Shown here: in pieces, positions 31,435 to 44,286 of the stretch
How the letters are laid out: every line of letters begins with the position of its first letter
Position numbering within the stretch: position 1 is the first letter of the stretch
Assembly (NCBI RefSeq): GCF_902167145.1
Contig: NC_050099.1
Location: 16,444,434-16,508,433, forward strand
Reading direction: 5' to 3'
Length of the DNA stretch: 64,000 bases
Source of the DNA: Zea mays
Lineage: Eukaryota > Streptophyta > Magnoliopsida > Poales > Poaceae
Translations under genes and position numbers: made by a program
The notes under the pieces: model-generated
The model's input: only the letters and a program-made list of their open reading frames with translations
Databases searched by the model: none
What the model was told of the DNA's origin: nothing

Positions 31435-34400
31435 TGTAACGCCCTGAATTTGGGGGTAGAATTTTTTCTTCTTTTTACTCACCAAATTCAGGGGTTACTC
31501 TCTTTCTTTTTCCCGTTTCGCTCCTTCTTCTCAATTTCAAAGCAGTATAGTGACGGGTGTCCGTGCCATGTGTAAACAAAACCTAAGTGTCATGGGTGTT
31601 GCATCATGCTGAAGCATATTTTCTTGGTCTGATGTCGTGATTAGTCGCGTGTTCGTCTCGTTCCGTTTCAGATTTTGGTTCGTGATCGGATTCCATTTAG
31701 TGGTCGTGCGTGTCGTGAGTTTGGATCCGCGGTGTGGCCCAGCCTAGCCCAGCCCAGCCCGGTCCAGCCCTCACGCCCCTGGTGCCCCCTGCCCTCCCCA
31801 TGCGCGCCCCCCTCCCCCTGATCCATTTGTCTCATTTGATTTCTCCCGCGCAGTAACGTCCCTCTCCCTCTTCCACCTCTCTCTCTCCCCATGGTGCCCT
31901 AGGGTTTGGAGATGGTGATCGCTGGAGTTTGGATCCCCGAGGTGAATTTCCCCTCCCCTCCCCTTCTCTCTCTCTCTCTCCTCCCCCTCCCCTTATTATT
32001 CCCCGCGCGGCCCCCTGCCCGCACCCGCACCGCCCTTGGCCCCACGCCCCGCGCCGCCTCCCATCCTTGCGCGGCCTCCCGGCCCCACGCCCGCGCTGCC
32101 CTCGGCCGCCCCCGGCGAGCCCCACCCTGGCGGCCTCCCCACGCGCCCTCCCCGCGCTCGGCGAGCCCCCTCCCCATCGCGCGCGCCCCCGGCGAGCCCC
32201 TCCCCGGCAGCCCCACACCCGGCGAGCCCCCTCCCCTGCCGCGCGCCCTCCCTGCCCGCGCGCCCTCCCCCCGGTGAGCCCCTCCCTTGCCCGCGCCCTC
32301 CCCTGCTCCCTGGCGAGCCCCGCCCCCGTGCCCTTGGCCCCCCGCGCATCGCCCTGGCCACGCGCCCTCGGCCGTGCCCAGCCGTGCCTCGGTCGCGCGC
32401 CCCCGGTCGTGCCCCTGCCCGCGCCCTCGCGTGCCCCTGCCCGCGCCCGTGCCCTGGCGACTCGCGTCCCGCGTGCCTGCATGGTTCGTGTGCCCTCGAC
32501 ACGCTTAGCGTGCTCTCGCGAGTGCGACCGTAGTCGCGCTGCGTTTAACCCTCGTTCTAATCTATTTTAATTTTAGTTTAGTCGACGTGCTGCGTCGCGC
32601 GCTTCGTCGCGCGATGATTCATTCTAAATTCATCTTTATTAATGTGTTGTGTCGCGTGCTTCGTCGCGCGACGATTCGTTTTAAATGCAGTTCTATTGAC
32701 GTAAGCCGTCGTGCGTTTTGTCGCGCAACGCTTAACATTTATCTATAATTAATGCAAGAATCTCGTTGCGCGCTCTATCGCGCGGCGAGTCATTTATTTC
32801 TTAATTCAATTTAAATGTTGTGTCACGCGTCTCGCCGTGCGACCACTCCCTTTCATTCATCTTTATTTATTTATAATGATTAAATGTAGAACATGACCTT
32901 ACTTTATGCTAAACGCAGTGGCCAAATTAATGCCGTTCTGTTAAGCGAGTGGTTTAATTTATAATTATGTAACGTGATCGCTTCTCGGCCGTAGACCCGA
33001 ATGCCATTTCCTCTTTCTCTCTTAACCGTAATTGCGAGCCCCGCTTGGAACGTCTGTTTATTTATTGTATTCTATTGTATGGTGTACTATTCTTTTGTAT
33101 TAAATGTGTGGATGTATGTATGTTTGCTCTCGTATAGAAAACGATCTGGTTGAAGAGCCCGAGGAACTCGCAGGAGAAGCCCCTGAGCAGCAGTTTGTTG
33201 GTGGAGTCAAGTGTCCCTTGACCTATCTTTGTCCTATACATTCTATAATTCACTTCCCGCATTTACACAGTTATACCTAAGGATTGACTAGCTTTTGTTA
33301 TCCATGTCCTTATTTACCTATTTGGGTTGGATTATTATTGTTTAGCTTTATGCTATTGCTCAACTCTAATCAACGAACATGATAAGATTTATCAATGATA
33401 CGCTGTTTCCCTCCTTTATTATGATGTTATACTTGTGGCATTCAAGGGGGCTCGAGCGGTTTCTCGAGTGTCTCTCCGTAAGGACCTGTTCGTTGGATGA
33501 CCGCCCGGGAAAACAGTGCAACCATGAGGGTGGAATGGGATGCCCTTAACTAAATAATTAGAGGAACCGGGGTGTAGTTCGCTTAGCCGTCGTGCCGTTA
33601 ATGGGGCTCGGTGTATGCGGCTCGCTCTGCCAAGGTTGGGTTTGCCCCCTTGGGGGGGTGTGCGGTGCATTTAGGAAACCTAACGGGCGGCTACAGCCCC
33701 GGGGAATCTTTGTAAAGGCTACGTAGTGGTGCCCTACTGGGTCACCTTGGTAGTGATCAATGGAGAGTCATGATCTCCGGGCAGAAAGGGAATCACGGCT
33801 TGTGGGTAAATTGCGCAACCTCTGCAGAGTGTATGAAAACTGATATATCAGCCGTGCTCGCGGTTATGAGCGGCCAAGGGAGCTCCATTGATTAGAGATA
33901 CTTGATTAGTGGTACTTGATCAGAGATGTTCGGATTACAGGTGGCAATGAGATTGATGGTTTTTGGTATGGACTCTGGTAATGGTAAGTGGTACTCTTTC
34001 CATTTGGAAAGAAGTACGTTCGGGTTAATAACGTGGGTTAATTCTAAAACTTGGCTTTCTCTACTAGTAATAATAATCTGACCAACTAAAAGCAATTGCT
34101 TGACTTACCCTCACATAAAGCTAGTCCACTACAACTAAACAGGATACTTGCTGAGTATGTTGATGTGTACTCACCCTTGCTCTACACACCAAACCCCCCC
34201 CATCCCCAGGTTGTCAGCATTGCAACCACTGCTCAGGAGAAGATGAAGCCGTGGAAGGAGACTTCCAGGAGTTCCAAGATTACGACGAGTTCTAGGCATG
34301 GGTTAGCGGCAACCCCCAGTCGGCTGCCTGTGAAGGCCACGTGTATCTACGTTTCTTTTCCGCACTTTGATTATTGTAAAGACTATGTGGACGTCTCAGA

Positions 34401-34553
34401 CATATGATGTAATCGACTATTATTTCCCCTTTTATGTTATTATTTGAGCACTGTGTGATGATGTCCAGTTATGTAACTGATGTGTACGTGAATTTCTGAT
34501 CCTGGCACGTACATGGTTCGCATTCGGTTTGCCTTCTAAAACCGGGTGTGACA
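31435..34553 (+). repeat. 3' LTR of the chromovirus
   Basis: 3119 bp from TGTAACGCCCTGAATTTGGG to AACCGGGTGTGACA. It is complete, unlike the 5' LTR, and holds the C-rich stretch (31950-32500), the TCGCGCG hairpin array (32585-32850) and the conserved block (33435-33890). The second ACGTC duplication follows. Confidence 0.92.
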
Positions 34554-35797
34554 ACGTCTATACTCCTCGCCTCCTTGTGTTGAGAGGAGTATAACAAGGT
34601 TCAAGGGTTAAAGAGCGCCAAAGAAATTTGGGACGTCCTCAAAACGGCGCACGAAGGGGACGAGGTGACCAAGATCACCAAGCGCGAGACGATCGAGGGG
34701 GAGCTCGGTCGATTCGTCCTCAACAAAGGAGAAGAGCCGCAAGCAATGTATAATCGGCTCAAGGCAATGGTGAACCAAGTGCGCAACCTCGGGAGCACCA
34801 AATGGGATAACCATGAAATGGTCAAGGTTATTCTTAGATCCCTCGTATTTCGCAATCCTACTCAAGTTCAATTAATAAGTGGGGATCCTAGATATAAACT
34901 AATGTCTCCCGAGGAAGTAATTGGCAAGTTTGTGAGCTTTGAACTCATGATCAACGACTCCAAACATATTGTCAACTTGGAGCAAGGCGCCACCTCCACA
35001 CCCGAGGTGCAACCCATCGCATTCAAAGCGACGGAAGAGAAGAAAAAAGAGTCTACATCAAGTAGGCTTCCTATCGACGCCTCCTTGCTCGACAACGAGG
35101 AAATGGCGCTCATCATCAAGAGATTCCGCCAAATCCTCAAGCAAAGGAAGGGGGAGGACTACAAACCCCGCTCCAAAAGGGTGTGCTACAAATGTGGTAA
35201 GCCCAGTCATTTCATTGCTAAATGTCCAATGTCTAGTGAAAGTGATAGGGACGACGACAAGAAGGGGAAGAAGAAGGAGAAGAAGAGGTACTACAAGAGG
35301 AAGGGAGGTGATGCCCACGTGTGTCGGGAATGGGACTCCGACGAGAGCTCCACCGACTCCTCCTTCGACGAGGACGCTGTCAACAAGGGCCTCCTCCTCC
35401 CCAACGTCGGCCACAAATGTTTCATGGCTAAGGACGGCAAGAAAAAGAAGGTACACTCTAGAGCCACCCCCAAATATACAACATCTAGTGATGAGGGTAG
35501 CTCTAGTGAAAATGAAGATGATCTAGTTACTCTTTTTGCCAACCTCAGCATGGAATAAAAGGAAAAATTAAATGAATTAATAGAGGCTATTCATGAGAAG
35601 TATGAACTCTTGGACAGCCAAGAGGACTTCCTTATTAAAGAAAACAAAAAACATGTTTAATTGAAAAATGCTTATGCTCAAAAAGTAGAAAAATGTGAAA
35701 AATTATCTAAGGAGCTTAGCATTTGTCATGATTCAATTTATAGCCTTAGAATTGAAAATGCTAGCTTAGTTTCTAAGGTTAAAGATTTAAATGTTTG
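34554..35797 (+). pseudogene. gag: Copia gag, C-terminal part with zinc knuckle
   Basis: Resumes after the chromovirus in the frame of 7407-7912. Shows the Gag dimer/RNA region (EGELGRFVLNKGEEPQAMYN), the CCHC knuckle CYKCGKPSHFIAKC (35185-35226), Lys-rich and acidic Ser-rich tracts, then a coiled-coil part. In-frame stops are TGA at 34581, TAA at 35556 and TAA at 35658. The frame is open between them. It is interrupted at 35798 by element A and continues at 56653. Confidence 0.87.
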
Positions 35798-36886
35798 TGT
35801 CAGTGGGAAGAATTCCACCGGCCGGGTGGAGTAACGCACCCGCCCTAAATCCTAAGAGGAGGGGCCTAAGCGGTTTGCCTGTCTGTTGGAAGGTAGATGA
35901 ACACACGAGGACACGAGGGTTTAGAGTGGTTTAGGCCGCCAGAGCGTAATACCCTACCTCCACTGTGTGTAAGCTATATTGAGAGTGTAATTGAGTCTGT
36001 AGCGTGTGTCTGTGTGCTTGAGAGCTTGTCCTTTGTAACGTTGTGTGCCTTCCCTTTTATAGCTTAAGGGAGGCACATACAAGGATGCTGAGCCCCACAT
36101 GTGGGCCCAAGAACATAATGGAAAGAATATATTATGTGAGTAACTAATGCTAGTAACGCCTGAGCAATCACCGGGAGTCTTGATGACCATAGTCCATGCA
36201 GCATTGATAGCCGAAACGTATGAGTAATGGTGAATAACTGCACGACCGCGTATCGTGGACTATGCATGTCACCTGTCAGTGGAATGGACAGGCGCACGTG
36301 TTATCTGTAATGAATGCAGTGGCGCGCGTAACCCAGAGGCGTCACACCGGGTTCCGCCTGTTGGCTTATGCCGCGTGCAGTATGCCACGTGGCAGCATCG
36401 GGGCTCCGCCTAAGCGGGGAGCAGGAGTGTATGAGGATAGGTCCGGACCGCACCAGAGCAGGTATGGACACGTGTCAGCTCCGGACCCCCGCTTGGGCCT
36501 TAAGTAAGGTCTTGGGACCCCACTGTGGACGGTCCGGACCCTAGACGGGAGGTCCGGGTCCCATTCTAGGGGTTCGATTACACGTGGGGGTCCTGGACCA
36601 ACTTGGAGGTCCAGACTGTATATCCAGGGGTCCGGCACCTTCCCATGGGGGTCCGGACTCACCGTTGATGCCTTGGAGTATATCACTTTCTCTGGCCACG
36701 TGGCGGCCCCGGAACCACCCACGTGGTGGGGTCAGGCGCTTGCTGGCCTAGAGTAGTCGCCCGAGGCTGGGGCGAGTCATGGTCTGGTCCCACGTATAGC
36801 TCCTTTACCACGCGACTAAAGATAGCCGCGTGGGTACTGCGTCTTCATACAGTAGTAAGGGGTACCCTAGTTTCAGGGTACCGACA
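35798..36886 (-). repeat. LTR A1 (3' LTR of element A, minus strand)
   Basis: 1089 bp. On the minus strand it runs TGTCGGTACCCTGAAACTAG to CTTCCCACTGACA. A TATA box TATAAAA (minus) lies at 36055-36061. It is preceded on the minus strand by the polypurine tract at 36887-36904. Confidence 0.9.
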
Positions 36887-36904
36887 GTGGCCCCCGGGCC
36901 CACC
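36887..36904 (-). other. polypurine tract of element A
   Basis: The minus strand reads GGTGGGCCCGGGGGCCAC directly before LTR A1. The identical string precedes LTR C2 at 49850-49867. Confidence 0.75.
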
Positions 36905-37629
36905 TCAGGGGAGGATGCGAGGCTGCAGGTGTTGCCAAAGCTTGTACTTCGCCTCATCATGGCTCGATTGGTGATTGGCGCGTCGTTTCAGTGCGTCTGC
37001 TGACGTACTCACCGTCAATCCGCCTTCGGTCACGCCAGCTGCCATATCTGTCCCCGCGGCTGACTGACCCACGGCCCCCACGCCTGGTGGCTTCGTCGGG
37101 CCACGCGCGAGGTGCCTTGTTGCTGTTGCATTGGTTAAAATATTACCTTCTGTCTTCCGCAGCAGCCCCGAGGAGGCGCACTACTGGCGCGTGCGGTGGT
37201 TCGCTCTTTCCTCACCCGGTATCCGGCACCCAAGGAGTATGACCCATGGGCCCGGTCCCCCATGTCATAGATTGGGTTGTTGTCTCTTAAAATGGCAATG
37301 AGGAGGCGCGCTACCGCGCGCGGCGGTTCCAGCACCCGAAATCTGGCACCCACGCTGCATGACTCGTGGACTCGGGCCCCCGTGTCATAGACTAGGCTGC
37401 CTGGATCCTAAGTGCCCGTCACGCGTGATCTCCTGCGGCGATTGAGGGGCGCACGAAAGGGTTTCCTTGAGCGAGGACTCTGGTTTCCTTGAAAAAGGGT
37501 TCACCTCTGCGTACAACAGTTACCCTTTTGCATTCTCTTCCAATCAATTGCGCCTCTCTGACTTCGTGCTCCTCTGCACCCCTTTGCCTTCGTATTCCTC
37601 TGCTCTACGCTCGCGCCGCCGCACAAGCC
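36905..37629. other. GC-rich region upstream of the antisense ORF of element A
   Basis: No credible gene. It is the presumed promoter and 5' leader of the plus-strand antisense ORF. Blocks near 37160-37330 and 37310-37395 are partial duplicates (AGGAGGCGC, GCACCCA, CGTGTCATAGA). The matching region in element C is 49200-49850. Confidence 0.5.
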
Positions 37630-40541
37630 ATGACTTCGCTTGGACATCCCGAGCGTTTCGAGTCTGAGGGAGCGCTCAATCTGGTGTGCAACCTACTCAG
37701 ATGGAGCGCGCCGGGGCTCACCGGAAGGATCCATGCCGGCGCCGCTTCCCTCGGCGATCTCGCCGCCGGGGAGTTCGTGCTGTTCGTCCCCTACATCTCC
37801 TGCGGGTTGGCGCTGTCGATCTCGCCTTTCTTCCTGCTGATGTTGGAGGAGTTCGGGCTCCAGCTTCAGCACCTAACGCCCCACTCCATCCTCCAAGCGG
37901 CCATCTTCGTCCACCTCTGCGAGAGGTTCGTAGGGGTGGCCCCCTGTATTTCCCTCTTCCGCCACTTCTTTGTGCTGATCAAGTCTGGGAAGGGTAGGGA
38001 CCATCTTGGTGCCTACTACTTTCTAACGAGGCCGGATTCGGCCGTAGCCTACATCTCCACCTTCGGCGGCGCGAGGTGGGAAAACTGGCGCGGCGACTGG
38101 GTGATCGCTAGCGCCGAGGCCAACTTTCGCCTCGCGCTACCGAGCAACGGGCTAGACCTTGACCGCAAGCACTGGAGGACCAAGCCATCGCTATCGCTGG
38201 AGTTCCTACTCGTACTGGACAGGATCAAGACCTTGGCAACCCGTGGTCTGACCTCCATGCATGTGGTCGGTGACTTCCTGAAGCGCCGGATCATGCCGCT
38301 GCAGAGGAGGTCGCGCCTGTGTTGCTGGTTTACTGGCCCGAATGATATCGGCAGGATCCAACGCGGGTCGGGTACCGATCTATCCTGGTTAAGGGGATTA
38401 CTGGTGAGTCCATTGTCCCTGAATCCTTGATACTCCCCCAGGACACCCCAGCGCTCTGTGATGATCCAGGGCTGCGCACGGCGGTCCTGGCCACACTGCC
38501 GACCCTCGACGAGAGCGACGTGGCGGTTCGTCAGACCGGCGGTCGGGACCCCCTCCGCGGGATCTAGATCCCTTGTGTACCGGCTGGAGGTCCCCAGCCT
38601 GCCGGTCCGGCCCCTTGTGCCGGTCCTGCCGCGGCCGCAGCCCCTTGGACAAGGGTAAAGGGGCTGCAAGCATAGCCTCCGCCCCAGGTGGCTCCGGGGG
38701 GTCGAAGGAAGAGAGGCAACGCCGGCTGCATTGCGCTGACGGGTCGCTCGTTTCAGAGCCTCCCCAGAAGCGCCAGAGGGCCGTAGGCGAGGCCGAGGAG
38801 GCGAGCTCCCAGGCCCATGGCGTGCAAAGGCACGTCAGCCCTCCGGTCCCACCGCCACCGCCACTGCCACCACCACCACCATCTGGGGGTGATCTTCCCT
38901 AGGGACAGCAGTAGCAACAACAACAGCAGCAGCAACAACAACCACAACAGCAGCAACAGCAACAGTAGTGGTCGCCCCGCTTCCAGGGTCGCTGGAAAGT
39001 CCAGGGCCCCAAGTAAGTGTAGCCCCTTTTTCTATGAGTCTAATTATCATGTCGATAGGTCTTAACCTATCGTCTGTTCGCCAGGGCATCCTCCTCCACT
39101 GCTCCTAAGGCCACACCCCCTTCGCCAGGCACCAGGCCCACCGATGGGTCTGGCTCTCAGCAGCAGGAATCTGCTAGGAGTGGTGCCGGCGGTCCACCTC
39201 CAGCCGCTGCCCAGACAGCGCCAGCGGCTTCTCATGCCCCAGTCGGGGGTCCGGCGGCAGCGGCGCCAGCATCAGGCGGCGTTGCAGCGATAGAGGAGGT
39301 CCCGGCTGGGGGATCCATGCCCGCCTCCGACATCGTGCCCACTTCCGATGTTGGGGGTGACACCGGAGTTGCGTCCAGCTCAAACCCCCCATCTGCACCG
39401 GAGGAGATGGAGGTGGTGTTCGGGCGACGGCTCCGGTCAGGTGCCGAGGAAGAAGCTACGCCAATCCCCTCCCCTGCATGCTGTCCCGCGCCTGCCAGGT
39501 CCTTAGTGACACTGGGGCAGCAATTTTGCGGGAGTGGGAGACGCTTGAGGCCGAGCATCAGCGCCTAGCGACTGGCGCACCCAGCTGTAGGAGCGGACTA
39601 GGACGGCGTCCCGCCAATTCATCTCCGAGCGGTCCCAACTTGAGCGGGACCGTAAGGAGTACAAAAAGGACCTCCAGAAGGTGTATGCCAGAGAGGTGGA
39701 GGCGCACCAGAGGGAGAAAAAGGTGGCCCAGAGGGAGGAGGCTCTGTCTCAGCGGGACGCCCTTGCAACAGAGTTCCGAGCCAAGTTGAGTGCCCTGGAC
39801 CAGACCCTGGAGGAGCAGTGGATCCAGCTGACTAAGGCTGTGGAGAGGCTATAACAGTTGCAGCAAGAGCTCACGGGCAAGGCCAGTGATGCCGCCCTCG
39901 TCGAGGAGAAACTCAAGGCAAAGGAGTAGTCCCTGGACAGGCGGGAGACGGACCTCTCCAGGCGGGAGACGGATCTCACCTTCCGGGAAGAGATGCTCAC
40001 CCAGCAGGGTGAGATTCTGGCCAAGCACGAGCTCTAGGTGGAGTAGAAGGAGAAAAAGCTAGAAGAGCGGATCCGGCAGTTCCAGGCGACGCAGGCGGCA
40101 CCGGGCCCCCAGGCGGCGGAGGCCACCAGGAAGGCCCTTGAAGACCTTCAGGCGGAGCATCGCGCCGGGGTCCAACGCATCGCCGCATGTGCCGGCGAGG
40201 CGAGCACGGCACTAGTGCCGCTAGGGATGAGTCCCATCCCAGTGTCGGAGCTGCCGAAGTCTATTTCTGACGCGCTCCCGGTGCTGGACTCCGCCGCCGA
40301 CCGCCTCCAACGCCTGGACCAGATTCTTGGCGTCTGCCTGGAGGCCGAGGGCGGCAGGCTCTGTCGAGCGGTGATCGAGTATATCTTGACGTGCTTCCAG
40401 AGCCACGACCCGGCCATATCCTTGGAGCCGGTGATCGCTGGTTCGGTGGCTACCACTGAAGACGCCGCGCGGGAGGGCGTACAAGACGCCGTGGAGCTGG
40501 TGGCCGAGCGCTTCCAGTGGGATCCTGCTGATGATGAGTAG
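37630..40541 (+). pseudogene. antisense ORF of element A (Transposase_28-like plus coiled coil)
   Basis: Starts MTSLGHPERFESEG at 37630. The N-terminal domain (ISPFFLLMLEEFGLQLQHL, HSILQAAIFVHLCERFVG) matches the antisense ORF of the Tat element at 20579-22821. The frame changes near 38380, then carries on with TAG at 38565. A Gln tract (38903-38968, CAA/CAG with two TAG codons) precedes a GT-AG intron at 39013-39084. The C-terminal part is a charged coiled coil (REEALSQRDALATEFRAKL) with several stops, and a final clean stretch (MSPIPVSELPKSISDALP) ends at 40541. It is a decayed gene, transcribed opposite to the element's pol. Confidence 0.8.
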
Positions 40542-41389
40542 CTAGATCTGCGGAAACAGGGCAAGGGTTCCACTGGAGTGCGGTTTGTAACAGTTTTTGA
40601 TTTTGTAAGATACTTTTAAGAACTATTAATCAAACAAAACTTATCTGGATTTGTCCTTGCTGTGTGTAGCGTTACCAACCTCTCTTCGGTACTTGGCCCC
40701 CCTGGGATGTAGGCTCGACGTGTCGAGGCTGGATACCAGTATACCAAAGAGAAAACTGGTGGTCCGGCCCCTAGGAGATAGTCTCTACCATTTAAGGACC
40801 CAGACCTGCACACAGCTTAGGCTTTGAAGTATTAGTAGCACACCCATAGGACCCATCGTCTGGTATCTGCCGTCCTTTGATTCATGCAACAGGACCTGCA
40901 GGATTTAGCCTGGGAAGCCAAGCCTTATGTCCGGACCTACAGAATCACAGCCCCAAATACTAAGGTACTCGTTGCAGAGTGGTGGAGGTGTAGGCTTAGG
41001 GTACGGACTAGGCTAAGCGGCTACACAGCTCCGAACCACTCCAGGAAACGAGCGCCCATTCTCTAGAACCGGACCCTCAGGTTGCCGGACCCCCTGTAGT
41101 AGTAGAGGGGTCCTTAACTGCAAGCCTGGCTTACTCAATTCGGATGTCATCATACCAGCAAGGGTGGGAACTGTATGGGTGGGTTAGATAAAAAAATAAT
41201 GCTCAAAAACTGTAGCAGAATAAAACCATCATAGAAGTACATCTGGGGGGTAAATTATTTCCTTATAAATTGATATACATGGGTGCAGACCAACAGGCCG
41301 GGCTTACGAGGACGGACCTCACTGGATTGACGTACACATATGCACAACCCAGTTACAAAAGAAGAAAACTCAACCCCCGAGTTCTGCTT
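40542..41389. other. spacer between antisense ORF and pol of element A
   Basis: Noncoding. It resembles, in inverted orientation, the region 47330-48270 of element C. For example, CTGGGATGTAGGCTCGA at 40702-40718 is the reverse complement of TCGAGCCTACATCCCAG in C. Confidence 0.7.
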
Positions 41390-44286
41390 CTATGGATAAA
41401 ACTTACGGAGATGCTCTATGTTCCAGGGATTGGGAAGAGGCACTCCTTCAGTTGTGGCAAGGTGGACACACCCGGGTCGGCATACTTCCATCACCTTGAA
41501 GGGTCCTTCCCAACTGGGGGAGAGTTTGTGGAGCCCTTCTCGATTTAGAATTTGCCTTAGGACTAGGTCCGCGACCCTGAGCTCCCTACTATGCACGAAC
41601 CGTTGGTGGTAGCGCCTGAGCGCTTGGTTGTACCGTGCATTTCAGATCGCCGCTTGCAATCTGCGTTCGTCGATGAAGTCCACGTCCTCACGCTGTAGTT
41701 GTTCCTGCATAGACTCATCGAAAGACCGGACCCGTGAGGAGCCCATAAGGATTTCCGAGGGAAGACAGGCTTCGGCCCCGTACACCAGGAAGAACGGGGT
41801 CTCCCCGGTAGCTCGGCTGGGTGTGGTCCGGTTCCCCCATAGTACTGACGGAAGTTCATTGATCCAATTTGCACCATGCTTTTTCAAGGTGTGTGTCTTG
41901 TGTCCCCTGATGATTTCTGCGTTTGCCCTCTCAGCTTGGCCGTTGCTCCTGGGATGAGCCACAGACGCAAAGCAATGCTGAGTGCCGATGCCCTCGCAAT
42001 ACTCTTGGAAGAGCTGACTTCTGAACTGGGTCCCGTTGTCCGTAATGATACGGTTTGGGTCCCCAAATCTGCAGACAATTGACCTGAGGAAAGCAACAGC
42101 AGCACCTTGGGTGATATTGACCACAGGGGAAGCCTCTGGTCACTTTGTGAACTTATCGATGGCGACGAAGAGGAAACGGTGCCCGCCGACGGCCCTGGAA
42201 ATGGTCCCAGGATATCCACCCCCATACGGCAAATGGCCAGGAGGGTGGAATCATTTACAGAGCCTAAGCTGGTGTGTGTATCTGCTTTGCATGGAATTGG
42301 CATGCTTCGCAGGACTTTACCATCTCAGCTGCATCCTGGAGAGCAGTTGGCCAGTAGAATCCATGCCGGAAGGCCTTACCAACCAGTGTGCGGGATGCTG
42401 AATGACTTCCGCACTCTCCTCCATGGATCTCCGTGAGTAGTTCACGGCCCTCCTCCTGGGTAATGCACCGCATGAGAATACCGTTGGCGCCATGGCGGTA
42501 TAGATCCCCTTCTACCACCGTGTATCGCTTAGCCAACCGCACTATGCGCTCTGCGGCCACATGGTCTTCAGGAAGGATATTTTCTTTCAGGTAGTCCCGG
42601 ACCTCGAGGTTCCATGCATCGGGACCACTCTGAGACACTGGTTGTGGCGCTACAAGGTTGGCAGGACCCGCTGTAGCACACACAAGCCTTGGTGGATCCT
42701 GCGGATGGAACATCACTGGGACCGCTAGCTTCGAGGTGCTAGTCTTGCCCCCTTCACCCAGTTCGACAGGATGGGCGGTAGGTCTCAGCAGTCATCTTTC
42801 AAAGACGCCCTCGGGCACGGGTGCCCAAGTTGATGCCCTCGTGGAGAGTTCATCTACCGCTGAGTTGTGAGCCCGAGGAACATGTTGCAGTTCCAGGGCA
42901 GTGAAGTCCTTTTCCAGCTTTCTTACATGGAGGAAATAAGCTGCGAGCCTGGGCTTGTTGCAGCTACATTCCCCGCGCACCTGATTGATGATTAGCTGGG
43001 AGTCCTCCTTCACGAGGAGCTAGCGGATCCCTAGGGATAGGGCCGTAGACAAGCCGAAGATCAGTGATTCATACTCCGCCATGTTGTTGGTGGCCATGAA
43101 CTCAAGGTGCACCATGTACTTCACTTGATCTCCACTTGGGTCGATGAGGACCACTCCAGCACCGCCACACTGCTGGCGGGCGGACCCGTCGAAGAAGAGA
43201 GTCCAGTGGGGCTCGGTGAAGACCGGAGCCCTGGGCTCCGCGGGTGTGGGGTCCGAATTGGGATCTGGACCCCCGGGAGCGCTCGGGGGAGGGGTCCACT
43301 CCACGATGAAGTCCACCAGGACCTGGCTCTTGACAGCGTGGCAAGGCTGGAACTCAGCAAGCTCCGCTGCCCACTTGGCGATGTTGCCCGTGGTGTTAGA
43401 GTTGTGGAGGATGGCCTTTAACGGGTAGGAGGTCACCACCACAACCCTATGTGCCTGAAAATAGTGGCGCAACTTCCTGGATGCAACAAGTACAACATAG
43501 AGAAGCTTGTGTGTCTCAAGGTACCTGGCCTTTGCCTCATGGAGGACTTTGCTGACGTAGTAGACCGGCTTCTGGATGGTTCGGACCCCTGCGGTTGGTC
43601 CCGGGTCCTCAACCTCCTAGCCTTCTGTCAACATCATGGTGGTCGGACCACCACCTTCTCCTGGGGGAACTTGTTGACTCCCTTGGGGTTGTTGTGCCAC
43701 CCTCTTGGCGACTAGCACCATGCCCACCGCCTCGGAAGCCACTGCAATGTACAAGTACAATGGCTCCCCGGCTCTGGAGCTACCAGTATTGGCAGATACA
43801 CAAGGTGCTGCTTCACCTCTTGAAAGGCTCGCTCTGCCTCTTCGGTCCAAGAGAATGGACCGGACTTCCGCATCAGCTTGAAGAAAGGCAGTGCCCTCTC
43901 AGCTAGTCTTGAGATGAAGCGGCTAAGAGCGTCTAGGGACCCTGCAAGCTTCTGGACGTCCTTGATGCGGGCCAGAGGCCTCATTGCCTCAATTGCCCTG
44001 ATCTTCTCTGGGTTTGCTTCAATGCCTCGGTGCAAAACCAGGAACCCTAGCAACTTTCCTGCAGAGACACCAAAGACGCACTTATTCGGGTTCAGCTTTG
44101 TGCGGGTTGCTCGCAGCCTGTCGAAGACCAGGGTTAAGTCTTCCACTAAGGTCGACCCTCTCTTAGTCTTGACCACGATGTTATCGACGTACACCTCCAC
44201 CCTGTCCCTAATAGGTCCCCGAAAGTCTTACTCATCGCCCGTACAAATGTTGGCAAGGCGTTTTTCAGACCTTAAGGCATTATGAC
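41390..44286 (-). pseudogene. pol: element A pol, C-terminal half: RT end, RNase H, integrase
   Basis: Read from 44286 downwards on the minus strand. The RT motif reads YVDN (VEVYVDNIVVKTK, near 44190) instead of YVDD. The RT thumb and RNase H follow (YFQAHRVVVVTSYPLK), then the second RNase H (LFFDGSARQQCGGAGVVL, NNMAEYESL) to about 42792. The integrase zinc domain has CEAC (CEACQFHAKQ), then catalytic parts GVDILGP, ITDNGTQF and NGQAERAN, ending WNIEHLRKFYP at 41390. Several frameshifts and stops are present (near 43020, 42150 and 41600). The RT N-terminal half lies on the other side of element C. Confidence 0.87.

Larger units (their letters stand above)
7913..34553 (+). mobile_element. 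Tekay/Del-type chromovirus (Ty3/gypsy) inserted in Copia gag
   Basis: The element starts TGTAACGCCC and ends GGGTGTGACA, and is flanked by the duplication ACGTC (7908-7912 and 34554-34558). It has 3 kb LTRs, an extra ORF, and gag, protease, RT, RNase H and an integrase with a C-terminal chromodomain. It is interrupted at 11877-26380 by a Tat element. Gag, RT and RNase H are broken by frameshifts and stops. The integrase-chromodomain frame of 442 codons is still open. The 5' LTR lacks its last ~240 bp and no PBS is visible. Confidence 0.92.

Noticed and set aside
37686..38902. Alternative-frame ORFs around 38050-38670
   Set aside because: They are shadows of the antisense ORF of element A, whose coding frame is fixed by similarity to the Tat antisense gene.
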